A stretch of 64,000 nt of DNA from Xestospongia bergquistia (taxonomy: Eukaryota > Porifera > Demospongiae > Haplosclerida > Petrosiidae), in NCBI GenBank assembly GCA_963965975.1, contig OZ014421.1, positions 6,315,413 through 6,379,412 of the forward strand, in the 5' to 3' direction. The notes beneath the pieces were generated by a model, which made no database searches, was not told the DNA's origin, and saw only the letters and a list, made by a program, of their open reading frames with translations. Every line of letters begins with the position of its first letter. Within the stretch, counting starts at the first letter, position 1. Of this stretch, positions 1 through 12,900 are shown in pieces. The translations under genes and the position numbers were made by a program.

Positions 1-307
1 AAAAACTTTGTTTATGTGTCCTGACATGTAATGTAAATTACAAGTAATTTTGTATACTACTGGTATTTAAAGAGAAAGATAATTATTTACAACCTTAGAC
101 ATTGACTCCATACATCATGTGCAGTCACGTGAAGTCATTCAAAAATAATATTTTATTTTAAAAAAAGAATGGAGACTAGTAATAAAAAAAATTTCTACAA
201 AAATTAAAAATTTCATCACAGTTATGTCAAACTGAAGCCCCTCTGCCTGGTAGTTCAGTAATGACGTAGTATGTTTCCGGTCGCTCGCTAGGTACTCAGG
301 AAAAAAG
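1..307 (+). promoter_or_regulatory. Upstream region of gene A
   Basis: AT-rich non-coding DNA before the gene A start codon. The last 70 bases are less AT-rich and carry a CRE-like TGACGTA near 263-269 and an ETS-core-like TTCCGGT at 275-281, about 27 bases before the ATG. The same TTCCGGT lies shortly upstream of the ATG in genes B and C. No TATA box is evident. The transcription start cannot be placed from sequence alone. Confidence 0.4.
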
Positions 308-3300
308 ATGTCTTCGACTCTTGTTTCTCTGCCTTACGCTAAGGACCCTATCCCCCTTTCTGTCGAGGATAAAGTTACAATAGCGAGTGATTTATGGAGG
401 TATGCTGCTGAAACTATCAACAGTGTAGAAAGCGAATATAATTGGCTGTCTCGCGATCTCCCGGATCCTGCTATCACTGGTGTAGTAAGATGGTTGGGAA
501 CATTGCCTTCTATTAGTGATACGCAGTTATTTGCTGGAATACAGACGGTAAGTATTATCATATTTTTATACTTTTCTATTCCTTTTAATTTCACAAAAAT
601 TGATCATTGCAAAGCGGTCTGCTTTTTTGCAATATTTTGCATATATAGTGCGACCTATATATTTAGTGCTAGCCAGCACCTCCCACAAAAGAAACGGGAG
701 AGCCTGGTGCTATTTAACTGTTGCATTTAGAGTGGTTCGAGATTTTTACCAAATTAAACCTAGAGCTTGATGCAAGTACTAGCTAGCTATAGATATGTAT
801 AGAATTGAAAAGAGAAGATTATATTAATACAGTACTAGTACTAGCACTTGCATTTTGAGTGGCCAATACATTTATCATCAACAAAATTGTTAGTTGCAAA
901 CTTGTATGTTCCAATCAATATTGGTAGAATAGATCTCATGAATGATCAGCACATGCAGCTGAAATACTTTTCAGTTTCTTTGTTCATTGTCAGTCATGCA
1001 CCCTGTTGCTTGCATTCTTTGTTGTGTATTAATTGAAGCCACATTTGTTAAGGCCTGATTGCAAACTTTAGCTCTTTTAAAATGTGGCTGATGGTTTTAT
1101 GACAGTTTTAGTTGGTCTGCTTATAACAATTAATTACTGCAGATTACTGTATAGCTGGTAAAATTCAAAGGTCCTAATTAATTTTTGCAGTTGATCAAGA
1201 AAGAAGATATTTCATATAATTCGTGGGGAAAATTTCATGAGTGTGTGGCTATTAGTTGTTTCACATGTCCTAGCTGAATATTTACAAAGCATGATGTGGC
1301 TTCAAGATTTATAGGAAAATTTGAGTGCTTGAAACTGGTGGGAAACTGGAGTATATAGATCTAGAAAATTGTCAACAGACCTCAGATACTTGTAAGGAGA
1401 CATAACTGGACACACTTTATAGTCTCACACGGCCAGACATATAGGAATGTACTTCTCCTGTATACTTACTGTGTTAATATTAATCATTACTAGAAAGACC
1501 ATGCGCAATTGTGGTTTTGGTCAGTTTATTATCCAAAAAAACATGAAAGTTTGAACCCCTCAAATTTTACCAACTAACATTTTCAGTTTTTTTGATACAA
1601 TCATATGAAGATATTTGTTGTAATAATCATGTTTTTAAGTAAGAAATTAGCCATCTTGATAATGAACAATCGAATTGATTTACTAAATTAAAGACAATGA
1701 ATACAATTAGTGTCAGGTTATTGATAAGTTACTTTCGCGAGTTAGAACAGTTATAAACTGCTCTAACCCAAGAGAGTAACTTGCTTATTTATTTATTCAA
1801 TTGTTCACTTACTATAATATTAAAAGAATATTAGTACACCTACTTATTATCGACCTGACACTAAGTGTATTCATTGAGTTATTAATTAAATCGATTATTC
1901 ATTATTAAGATGGCAACTTTCTCACTTTTAGATACTGTTATTGCGATTTTGGATTCTATGGGTAATGTGGCAACCTGATGACAAGTTCAGAATAGAAAAC
2001 GGTCAATAGTTAGCAACATATAATAATAACACAGTGATTAAAGTAAGCAAGATTTATAGCTTTGTAAAAGTGTCAAAAATTATCGTAGAAATTGACTTCA
2101 TCAAAATTACATTTCTGCAAAATACTTGGTTAAAACATGATTAACTATTACAACAAGTATCTTCATATGATTGTATCAAAAAAGGCTAGAAAAAATTTCT
2201 ACCTGGTAGAAATATCAGAAATTTTTTTACTTGTAAATGCTCTATCATACAAATTATTATTTTTATGCAATTTCTTGACTTGAACAAAGCCATAAAGAAA
2301 CCAAAGTTATTCTTCTGTCCTTGGTGCTTTTGTATATAGTTAAAACAAATCTTACCCACAATGGGCCAATTTTAAAGTTGTTCCAGTGGCAAAGCTACAT
2401 CATGTCTGGATCCTATAAGCATCTACCTGATAAAAGTCTCCATGCAGTGTCCTGAAAAAATTTGTCATCTTTGTTTACAGATATGCCTATTGTATATAAG
2501 TAGAGTCACAAAGGTGTATAATGCTTACAAACAATTGTCATATTTTCAATGTTTTTTTCAGTGCAAAACAACATCAATTATAATAATTATTATATTATAT
2601 TTTAAGGACTTATATTGAGGCTTGAAGCTACTGTAAATGTCTTTGAGTGACACCATAGCTTTAACCAACTCTCCAGTCTTCATACTTCACAAAATATATT
2701 AGTCCCATGCAGCAACAACTGTACCATCAAAACATAATTTTTTACAGTTATTATTTTGTTATATTTTCAATTTTAATCTTGTTTTATCTATAGGACATCC
2801 CAGTCTCTACTGACCATGTCTTTTGTAGTGGTACTTATGCTGATCAGACATATTTTACTTGTCCTAAAGGATATGGAGTCTTCCTTCCAGTGGAATATGT
2901 AGTCCTTCATTCTAAAGATATAAAAGAGATACCAACACCAGCTTATCCTATGAATGCTAGACCACATGGTATTGCATTAGTGATCATATTTCAAAGTGGT
3001 CGCAAATTAAAGGAAGTTGAACTTGATGCTGAGAGTTTCATCTCTACTTTCAACTACTTACAATACACAGTTCAACCTTATAACAACAATGTTACTAGTT
3101 CACAGATGATACAACTAGTAGAAGAGATAGCTACTAAGGATCACACAGCTTATGACAGTTTTGTCTGTTGTATATCAGCCCCTGGAGCCAATGAGCACTA
3201 TATACGATGTAATGATAACGAATATGTAAATGTCTATGAACTAGTAGACATAGTACAACAGTGTCCTACACTTCAAAGAAAACCAAAACTCTTCTTTTTT

Positions 3301-6300
3301 GCTAGTGGCCGGAATTCAACTAATAAAGCACCTGCTGCCTCCTCTTCCTTTAAGATCGGCCTAGATACACTCGTAGTGTGGTCAACTCAGAAAAATAAAA
3401 GAAATAGTTACTATCAAAATTTTGGATCTAAATTTGCTACATCTTTTAAGAAGACTTTGCAGTTTAAATCAAAGAACTCTACACTCTTATCAATGATGTA
3501 TGATTTATCTGCATTTTTGTGTATGTTTCCACCAAGAGATTTTAAAAGAGCTGGTATTAAAGAAGGTCAATGTCCAGAAATTGAGTCACAATTAAAAGGT
3601 GATGTCCTTTTCTTTCATGAAGAAGAAATACCTGGTAAGTATAATATAGTTTGAGCATAATCTAAATTTGAATGATAAAACTCAACTTAGTTTGGCATGC
3701 ATCTTTCATGCATGCAGAACATTGACAATCCTTGACTTATTAAGACTGGTCAGTTATCCTAGGTGTGATAGATTAAGTAATTATTGTTAACTTTTACTAT
3801 CAAAGTGTTTTCGATTAAACACACTGACATAAGCATAATAATTACCAGTAACCTTGAATGATTTCATGGTATGAATATTTTTGTTTGACAGATTACTCTG
3901 GGTTGCTGAACAAAGCTCTTGATGAAGGCTACATCACTGTAAAGTGGACCCAGCTTGCCCTCTCTGGTCCTCCTGGATCTGGAAAATCCTGCTTTCTAAA
4001 GCTACTACTTGATGAACCTCCACCCAAAGTACATAACAGTACTCCAGTAACCACGACACCTGTAGTGAGGATGTTGGGGACTACTGGTCTAATGTCAAGA
4101 AGAGAGAAGACTGGTCAGCCATGGGTAAAGGTAGATGATCAGTCCTTAAAAACCATGATTGCTCAGACACTGAAAGAAGGAAATCTTAGAGGGCCAATAC
4201 TTGAAGAAGAAGAGGAAAGTGATGAAGAAGAGGATGATCAAGATGCTTCCCTTAGTTCTGATGCAACTGGAATCCGTCAAAGCATGAGAATATCATCATC
4301 TCTTTCTAATATTTCTGCAGCACAGAATGAGATAGTTCAACTCTTGCCTATAGTACAGAAGTCTTCTGAGCTTTTTCAAATGCATTGGATTTATGCTACT
4401 GATTCTGGGGGTCAGGCTGCATTTTTAGATATTGCTCCTGCTCTGCTTCGTTACAATTCAGTCAACATTCTTACACACAAGTTAAACGAGAAGCTTCAAG
4501 ACAAACCAAAATTTTATTTCAGTGTTAAAGGAAAACAAATTGGTGAGCCAGTAGAACGGCAGATGACACACCTACAACTTCTTGAAGGATCATTTCGGTC
4601 ATTAACATCAAGAGATTCACGTACTTTACCCAGGATTTACACCAAAATTTCCCATACTGAACCTCAGCTTATAGTACTGGGGACATTCCTTGATAAGATC
4701 CACGAGTGTAATGAGTCTCTGGATAAGAAAGATGCTATCCTCTTTGAGAAGTTAGAGCAATATAGTGAGATGAGACTAGACTATTGTGATTACGAAGACA
4801 AGATCATCTATCCCATTAATACAACTGCTAGAGATGACAATGAAACTAAAATGGCTAGTGAGATTCGTAGTAGAATATGTAAGTCTTACATTGAAGCAGA
4901 AATTCCAGCTCGATGGTTCTTGTTCAAGCTAGATTTAGACCATTTTCAGAAGACCACTAAAGACATGATTGTCAGCAAGTCAAAATGCTTGGAGATTGGT
5001 GCAGCTCTCAAGATGGATAGTGCAGATGTCGAAGCATCTCTAATGTATTACCATGATCTGACCATCTTTCTCTACTTTCCTGATATACTTCCTAATGTTG
5101 TATTCCTACATCCACAACCACTTTTTGATAAACTGTCTGAGTTGATCAGTATATCTTTTGCTGATGCTGTTGGACACTTAGTGGATGAGGGTACCTTTCT
5201 TCCTCCAGGAGCACACAAGAAGCTGAAAAATGAAGGAATCTTTCATCTCAACTTGTTGACATCATATCTATCAAGTGGATTTTCTAATGATTTTTCACCA
5301 TCTGACTTCTTAAAGTTGTTGGAAAATTTATTTATTGTTGCCCCCTTGTCTCAACCTGGAGAATATTTTCTTCCAAGTGTCCTCCCTACTGGAATACTTT
5401 CTGAGGGAATGAAAGCTCTTTTTATGCAAAATGTTGACCCCCTTATTCTGACGTGGAAAATGAAACCACTTCCTCAAGGTATTTTACCTGCATTATTCAT
5501 CAATCTTCTTAGACGCCAACAGTCACCAAAATTTGAATTGAAACTTCTAGAATCTTATGCTATGGCACAATATCGTAATGCTATCCAGTTAGACTGTATT
5601 GGTCCAGGAGGTGCTGTTCTATTAGTTGATGCTATTTACTGGCTAGAGATTTATTACTCTGGTCATCCAACTCGGTGCTCTGATATTCGCAGTACAATAT
5701 ATGAAGGGATTGACCAGGTTGTTGAGAAGTTCCATTATAAACCAATTCTGTCTATGCCTCAGGAGTATTTTTATTGCACAATGCACAAAACAACTGATCA
5801 TCTTTGTCGTCCAGATAATGAGAAAGAGAATTTACTATGTTGTGAAGATAGAGTATCAATCACTCAATTAGATGAATCACGTCAACAACCTTGGTTCCAA
5901 GAGATAACTGGAGGTTAGCTGTTACACAATTCAATGATTCATCTGATTATTTTACAATATCAATCATTTAAATTATTTTTCATTTTTAGATATTACTGAA
6001 GTGCTACATAAAATCCCAGATACTAAAGACATACTTAATCTTCTAGTAAACATTGAACACAAGTGGGAAAATATTGGAAAAGAACTTGGAGTTAGTGAAA
6101 GTGACCTAATAGCTGTATTTCGAGACAACAATGATGACAGAGCAAGATTGTCTTCAGTACTTACTAGCTGGAAAGAGAGTAAATCTACCCCTACCACTTG
6201 GGAGACTATCATTGAAGTAATGGAGAACCTCAAGGACAACTCAACAGCTAACAAGATACGTCAATTTCTAGCCAAGCATAGTTTTAAATATGCTCATTTG

Positions 6301-7764
6301 AATGACATACCAGTACTTCCAGGTGAGTTGTTCAATTAATCAATGTGCTTACAGTAAGTACATTTATGAAGCTAGAGATATTTGAAGTGAACAAGTGAAT
6401 CAGGTATGAACTAGAAATTGATCATGAGACATAACCAAGCCTTCTATTCTAATTAACAACTGTCTTGTGCATAGAGAGTTTTAGTTTAAGGTGTGACTGT
6501 TTCGACTAGTGTAATTGCCAATTGAATGTATAGGATATGACCTATTATTACAAAAGTTTCATGGTGTTGCAGATGACAAGTTTAGATGAGCCTATCTTGT
6601 TTTGTCTTGTAACATTATAGGATTTAGTCATTCCAGTCTATAGTTTAGAATGTAGTCAGTATCTTTAATATATCTACACCTTTATTACAAAAATTATGTA
6701 TATTGGAAACAACAGATTGGTATCTAGCATATTCCTGGTCATTTTCACTGTTTGAAAACATTTATAGTTGCATAATTATCACATGGAATACCACAACTAC
6801 ATTGTGGTAAATGAGTTTATATCAAATGCAAAAGCATATCTTTAACAGCTTCTACCCACATAGAAGTTTGTACTTGCTCCTACAATTTACAGACTTCCTA
6901 TTTGTCTTATGTGATTATTATTTTAATTTATTATGTAGATATTACTGCAGTGTTACAGAAGGTCCCGGATACTGCAGATTTACTTGGCCTACTAGGTAAC
7001 ATTGAAAATGAGTGGGAAAAAATTGGAAAAGCACTTGAAATCTTTGGAGATGATTTGATAGCTGCATTTCGAGACAACAACGATGACAGATCAAGACTGT
7101 CTTCAGTACTTGCTAGCTGGAAAAAGAATAAATCTATCCCCACCACTTGGAAAACTATCATTGAAGTAATGGAGAACCTCAAGCACAATCCAACAGCTAA
7201 CAAGATACGTCAATTTCTTGCCAAGCATGATGTCTTTTCTAAATATGCTCATATGAATGATTTCGTCAAAGATGTGCCACTCCCATCAGGTAAAATGTAC
7301 ATATGAAACATAGAGTGCAATTTACATAATACTGTGATCATCTATGCACACACATAGAAATCTCTCTATATAAGCAAATTTAATTTTTGTACACAAGTAC
7401 AAGTCTTATTGGTTTCTATTGTCTTATACATTATTATAAATACAAAACAAACTAATAAATCGTCTATTTTTATTGTGTAGTTATTACAGACATGTTGCAT
7501 AATGTACCAGATACCAAAGACCTATTTGATCTACTAGCTGATGTTGAACACAGGTGGGAAGATATTGGGAGAGCACTGAAAGTTCGTGGAAGTGTCCTAA
7601 TGACAGCATTTCGAGATCATAGTGATGCCAGTTCAAGACTCAACGTAATACTTAATGGCATTGAATCTATGAACATTACTTGGGAAAAAATTATTGATGT
7701 AATGGAGAGTCTTGGGGAATTTTCAACTGCAAAAAAGATAAATCAGTTTGCAAGCGCACAATAA
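308..7764 (+). CDS. Gene A: CAP-Gly / pseudo-caspase / GTPase-COR / 3x Death domain protein
   Basis: Six exons: 308-547, 2794-3634, 3892-5913, 5990-6322, 6939-7289, 7481-7764; they sum to 1356 codons. Order of parts: a CAP-Gly domain split by intron 1 (GVVRWLGTLP in exon 1; YFTCPKGYGVFLP in exon 2); a caspase p20/p10-like region (residues about 135-355, with DSFVCCIS and KPKLFF) whose His and Cys sites read APG and ASGRN, so it should be inactive. Then comes a P-loop GPPGSGKS (about 386-393), an acidic linker, a G3-like DSGGQ (about 531), a G4-like VLGTFLDK and a COR-like YYHDLTIFLYF. A Cys/His cluster follows, then three Death domains, one per exon, each with phase-1 borders. The ROC-COR-Death order recalls the DAPK1 C-terminus; CAP-Gly plus dead caspase is unlike it. 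A signalling scaffold is inferred. The start is the first ATG, in a context shared with the paralogs. Confidence 0.85.
1587..2183. mobile_element. Foldback (long inverted repeat) element in gene A intron 1
   Basis: The outer ends are inverted copies of each other: TTTGATACAATCATATGAAG at about 1591-1610 reads back from about 2160-2180, and the match continues inward. A second, inner inverted repeat of about 70-80 bases (about 1650-1730 against about 1845-1915, both containing GTGTCAGGT) gives a nested hairpin with a loop near 1740-1840. There is no coding capacity, so this is a non-autonomous MITE or foldback element. The family and target duplication could not be set. Confidence 0.7.
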
Positions 7765-8488
7765 AACAAAGATACTAAATATTCTCTTGTTATGAACTTT
7801 GTACCCTTTATTACTTTGATATATATATATTGATTTTAAATGTAATGATACTATTGACTTGTGATTTTACTGACTATATTTATAATTAGTAGTGTGCTAT
7901 GTAATAGAAAATTTAAAATGGCAAAGAAGCTGAACAAAAAAATGTATTTTGAAATCATCAAAGTTTTTAAAAATTTATCAACATGTTGAAATCATTGTGT
8001 AAGGTCAGAGGGAGGTGTGGCTAATACACATTGTAATTTCTTTTAAATTTTACAGACTAATTAATATATAGAATCATTAAATTCTGTATAGTTCTCTGCT
8101 ATGCACATTTATTTATTAACTTTGCTTTATTGTTTCAACATTATAATAACTTTAACAATATTTGCTATTAATAATGACAACTTGAAGAAAGTTGTCACGC
8201 TTAACGAGTACTGTTTGTTAAAGAGACAAGTAATATGACAAAATAGGAATTTGAACCTGTTGTAAAATAAAACTTAAAAGCAGATCAGCACAAGGTCCAT
8301 TTTGAGGAGGTGTGATTCTTTTAGTGCTAAAAATTATTATGTTAATTAATACATTTAAATACATAATAAAAAAATAATAGTAACAATAGATGTATTGATT
8401 AAAAACATAACACATTAACAATTCAATATAATAATAATATTAATTAATTTTAATCATGGACACAGTACCAGATATAATAATATCTGTT
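7765..8488. other. 3' flank of gene A, duplicated in the 3' flank of gene C
   Basis: No gene seen. From about 8100 the sequence matches 29375-29760 behind gene C (shared phrases such as ATGCACATTTATTTATT and TTTGCTATTAATA). It is therefore part of one segmental duplication carrying the end of the paralog gene and the neighbouring PHPT1 gene. Confidence 0.7.
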
Positions 8489-8896
8489 CTAATAACCTGC
8501 ATTACTAAAAGTAATATTGTCTGCTGGATAATGGGGAAAGTTCCATAAAGTAATATTAAATATATAATGTTTTTGTATTGCTCTTGTGTCTTATTCTACC
8601 ACTGCCCACACAGTCATAAGTTAGACCTTTCTCACGTAATCATGGAGCAACCCGATCTAATTAAAATGTCCGCTATAAGAAAAAATGCATAAATAGAACT
8701 GTTTATGATAACAAAAACATATAGTACATGTACACAGAAGATCTATAAGTAAGTTTACTGTTTTAATGAAGTAACATAAGTTACTACATACCATGAAATT
8801 CTACTCACTCGTATCCTCTAACAATAGTTTTAGTCAATCCTTGTTTGTCTTTCAGCTTAATTAGTACGTACTTGAAGACACCATTAGCATCAATAT
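8489..8896 (-). pseudogene. PHPT1 pseudogene copy
   Basis: A decayed copy of the PHPT1 gene at 29763-30616. Three kinds of damage are visible. The first exon has lost its start codon and first 12 or so codons (the match breaks near 8896). The Trp codon of the YEWAEYH active-site motif has become TGA (8805-8807). Exon 2 carries a 4-base insertion near 8659-8662 that shifts the frame. The beginning of exon 3 and the intron before it are deleted (join near 8545). The terminal codons ending AGY-stop remain. It arose with the gene A/gene C duplication. Confidence 0.88.
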
Positions 8897-9050
8897 ATAT
8901 CATTTGATGATAGTATTCACATAGTGATTGCCATTTTCTAAGTATTTTTTTGATAATCTTTCATATAAAAAGGAATTACTTCTGTCTGCAAAGTCAAATT
9001 GAATGGGGCATAGTTATTATAACAATAGGAGATGTAACTGTAGATTAAAA

Positions 9051-9087
<37 letters not shown>

Positions 9088-9943
9088 TGTGTGTTGACTT
9101 ACATATTGTTGAAAACCATAAGCAGTATCATATCTATCAGAAGATAATTCGATTAATTTCTTTGCTGTTTTCAGAGGTGTTTCTACCTATATGTGTATAA
9201 AACATGAAGGAATGTTATACTCAGGGGAAACTCACCTCTTTAATGTATGCTTGATAATTCTGGTCTCTTCTTTGATGGCTAACATCATCAATTTTTATCT
9301 GATCATAAGATAAAATTTATGGATACTCCATCAAATTTTGTAACTCACTACTAGCACTTCAGCAAAAGCAGATGTGTCTTGAAAGGTCTCCTAAGTCATG
9401 AAATCATTATAAATTAGTTTGCAGTTCAGATTTAAATGAGTATTTGTGTTTCAGTGTAAGTTCTTAATACTGACTCTGTCTCTTCTGTTAACCTAAGATC
9501 ATTGGTTGATTTGAACTCAGTATACTAAGAACATATTGTCAGTATACTATTAGTATACTGTTATCTTGTCTTATAATTATTATTAGTACAATTACTTCAA
9601 AATATTTAAAGAGTAATATCAAATAATTATACTAACTAACCAAATATGACTAGCAGGATTGGCGGTACCATGCTGTCGGGTGTGGTTTATTTACTATTTT
9701 AGGGGAGGGGCTAGCTTATTTCTAGGATCTGCACTACATCAACTATAATTGATTCAACAATTTTATTTCTTTAATAATATCTGCAGCTCCTGATTTTTAA
9801 ATGTGTTCATTTTAAAGAACGGCAATTTGATACATCATTTTTTAAAAAAATCTGCTATACAGCTTCAATAATGTAATAGGTTTGGTCTCAGGTGTGGTTG
9901 CATGGGTTGTGGTTAGCTCCTGTGACGTTCGTTATAAACAAAA
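8897..9943. other. Intergenic region before MAN2B1
   Basis: No gene recognised. It holds a (CT)n(GT)n microsatellite at about 9049-9094 and otherwise AT-rich sequence. The last 250 bases contain GTGTGG / GGGGAGGGG (CACCC-type) motifs and are the likely MAN2B1 promoter. Confidence 0.5.
9049..9094. repeat. (CT)n(GT)n microsatellite
   Basis: About ten CT units followed directly by about twelve GT units. A 65-codon reading frame across it is an artefact of the repeat. Confidence 0.95.
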
Positions 9944-12900
9944 ATGTCTACAGTTGTCAGCACCTTGTTTCTCTTGTTCTTCTCGAGGACATTAGGGCGT
10001 CCCTTGTTTGACAAGGAGGCCACAACTGAGCCACTTAATGTTCATCTTGTACCACACAGTCATGATGATGTAGGTTGGCTTAAAACAGTCGATGAATATT
10101 ATTATGGAGGTAATACTATTTAACATTTCTATAGCACTTTTTCTATAATATAGTTATTATCTTACTGATTATAATTTGGTAGGAAAGGGAACATTAGATT
10201 AACAAGAAAGTAACAAACATTAAATTTAAGATAGTATTAGAGTGTTGGTAAGGGAATATTGTACTTTAATGCAAAATTAATGCAAGGAAGTCTAACATGA
10301 GGCAGAATTGAATACTAGATTTCAACGATTTATTTGTGATTTCAAAAATTTACTGATCTCTAAGTTAATCTACAGACATAAACAGGTTTTTTCAGTGATT
10401 TCAGATGAAGATTTCTGATTTCAACAGTTGGAGTCCACAAGGTTTCAGCTTTGTATCGGATCCCTCAATTTAACACAAATGGGTTCTGATGTTAAAAGTT
10501 TAGTGTATAAGACATAGAGATCCATTGATGATATAATTATTGTGTGGTTATGTAGAGATATTACTTATTATTATTATATCTTTCTTTAGCTGATAATAAT
10601 ATTGTGTGGTTATATAGAGAAATTACTTATTATTATTATATCTTTCTTTAGCTGATAATAATATTCAACATGCACGTGTTCAATTTATTATTGACTCTGT
10701 TGTTGAAGAACTCATGAAAGATAAAGAAAGGAAATTTATATATGTTGAGATGGCCTTCTTTACAAGATGGTGGAATGAACAGACTGACGAAACTAGAGAA
10801 AAGGTTAATACCTACATAAGTTAGTTTTGTATGTAATAATAAGATAACAATAAATATGAAAATAGTATTTACACATTAGGTATCATTTTTTGAATTTATG
10901 GTCTCATAGGATTTGTGATATATTTATGCTAAAATGGAGGTACATGTACCTTAATAAATTCCTGTGTATTATTTATTTCTTTATTGAGTCAGTATATAAA
11001 GTCTGACATACATCTGGGATTCATCAATGACATATGTTGTATTTTAATTATAGGTATACCAGCTGGTTCAGAATGGACAATTGGAGTTCATTAATGGTGG
11101 ATGGTGTATGAATGATGAAGCCTCCACTCATTATAATGCTATCATTGATCAAATGTCAATTAGACTAAGGTTTATATCTAATACATTCAATGTTCATCCA
11201 TCAGTTGGATGGCATATTGATCCCTTTGGACATTCAGCTGTTCTAGCCAGCCTTTTTTCTTTAGTAAGACACAATAACTATTATTTTATTATGAAAAGAA
11301 AGGAGACTTGACTCTTTGGCTGTGGTATGTAAATTTTTTTATCTATAGATGGGATTTGACAGTTTCTTTTTTGGTCGGATTGACTATGATGACAAGCGAC
11401 TTCGTCTCAACAATTCTGAGATGGAAATGATATGGGAGGGCAGTCAGTCTCTCGGAAAAATTGCTGATATTTTTACTGGAGTACTTTATAATACTTATTT
11501 TCCTCCTAAAGGTTTTTGCTTTGATTCAATGTGCAGTGACCCTCCAATTATGGTAAACAAAATACATATACATGTTTTTGAAATGTCTAATAACTTTTAA
11601 TAGGATGATGACAAATTATTTGGATATAATGTAAAACAGAGAATAGAGGATTTTGTCAAAGCAGTTTATGATCAAGTAAGATTTCCAAAACATGTTTACA
11701 AATACAAGCAAACATAATATTTCTATAGTCATAATACATGTGATGTCATGTTTACACATGTTTTCATGTACTTTATATGTACTTTCCCACACTATTTCAA
11801 AGTTATCTAGACATTCTTTTTCACTATAGGCCAAGCATTATAAAACTAACAATATAATGATGACAATGGGAGGAGATTTCCAATATGAAAATGCTGAGGA
11901 ATGGTACACAAACTTAGACAAACTCATCAAATATGTCAACATGTATATGGTATTACTAACATAGAAATAATAATATGTTAACTATGAGTTTGTCTTTCTT
12001 TTTTCTTTCTCTCCTACTTCTATCTCTTTCCCTCTCCTCTCCTTATCTCCTTTCATTAACTTTCTAGAATGGATCAGTCAATGTTATGTATTCAACTCCT
12101 TCACTTTATACTCAATATATCAATAAAGAAAAAAATATGACTTGGTCTGTTAAAAGTGATGATTTCTTTCCATATGCTGACAAACCCTGGTCTTTCTGGA
12201 CTGGTATGTAATGATAAATTAATAATATATTATTAAATGATGTTTTATAACTGTTAGGTTACTTTACTAGTCGACCTGCTCTAAAAGGATATGTTAGACG
12301 TTGTAACTCTCTTTTACAAGCTTGTAAGCAGCTGGAAGCCATTCATAATGGACTAAATAATGGACTATCTTCTATTAAACTACGTAAGATTGATACTAAC
12401 ATTGACTAGTTACATTTTAGCTGTGATCAGTATATATAGTACTAACTACTTCAGCTGCATTGATGTATAGCACATGAGCAATGTATTGTTGTCATAATAG
12501 CTGGTCTATTTTGTAATTTACAATTGTATTTAGGGGTGTGGTTAAGGTTAATTTTTATTATATAGAACAAGCAATGGGTGTGGCTCAACATCACGATGCT
12601 GTCTCGTAAGTTTATTATATGTAACATAGTATGTAAAATATCATAGAAATCCATTTTAGTATGATTTATAGTTAAGTCTATAGTTAAGGTTTATCTTAAC
12701 AGTTTATATCATTATAATATAGTCCTGTTTATGAGACATTACTTAAACTATATGTTGTGTTGTCAAGTATTTCAGTTAATACATGTAGTTTCAGTTTCAA
12801 CTTCATTATTAACCCTTACTGTATTGTTGACTTTATTATTAATCCTTAATGTATTGACATCTTCATTATTAACCCTCATTATTGATGTATTATTATTTAG

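Noticed and set aside
8218-8421. Minus-strand 67-codon frame
   Set aside because: AT-rich chance frame in the duplicated 3' flank, with no homolog recognised.
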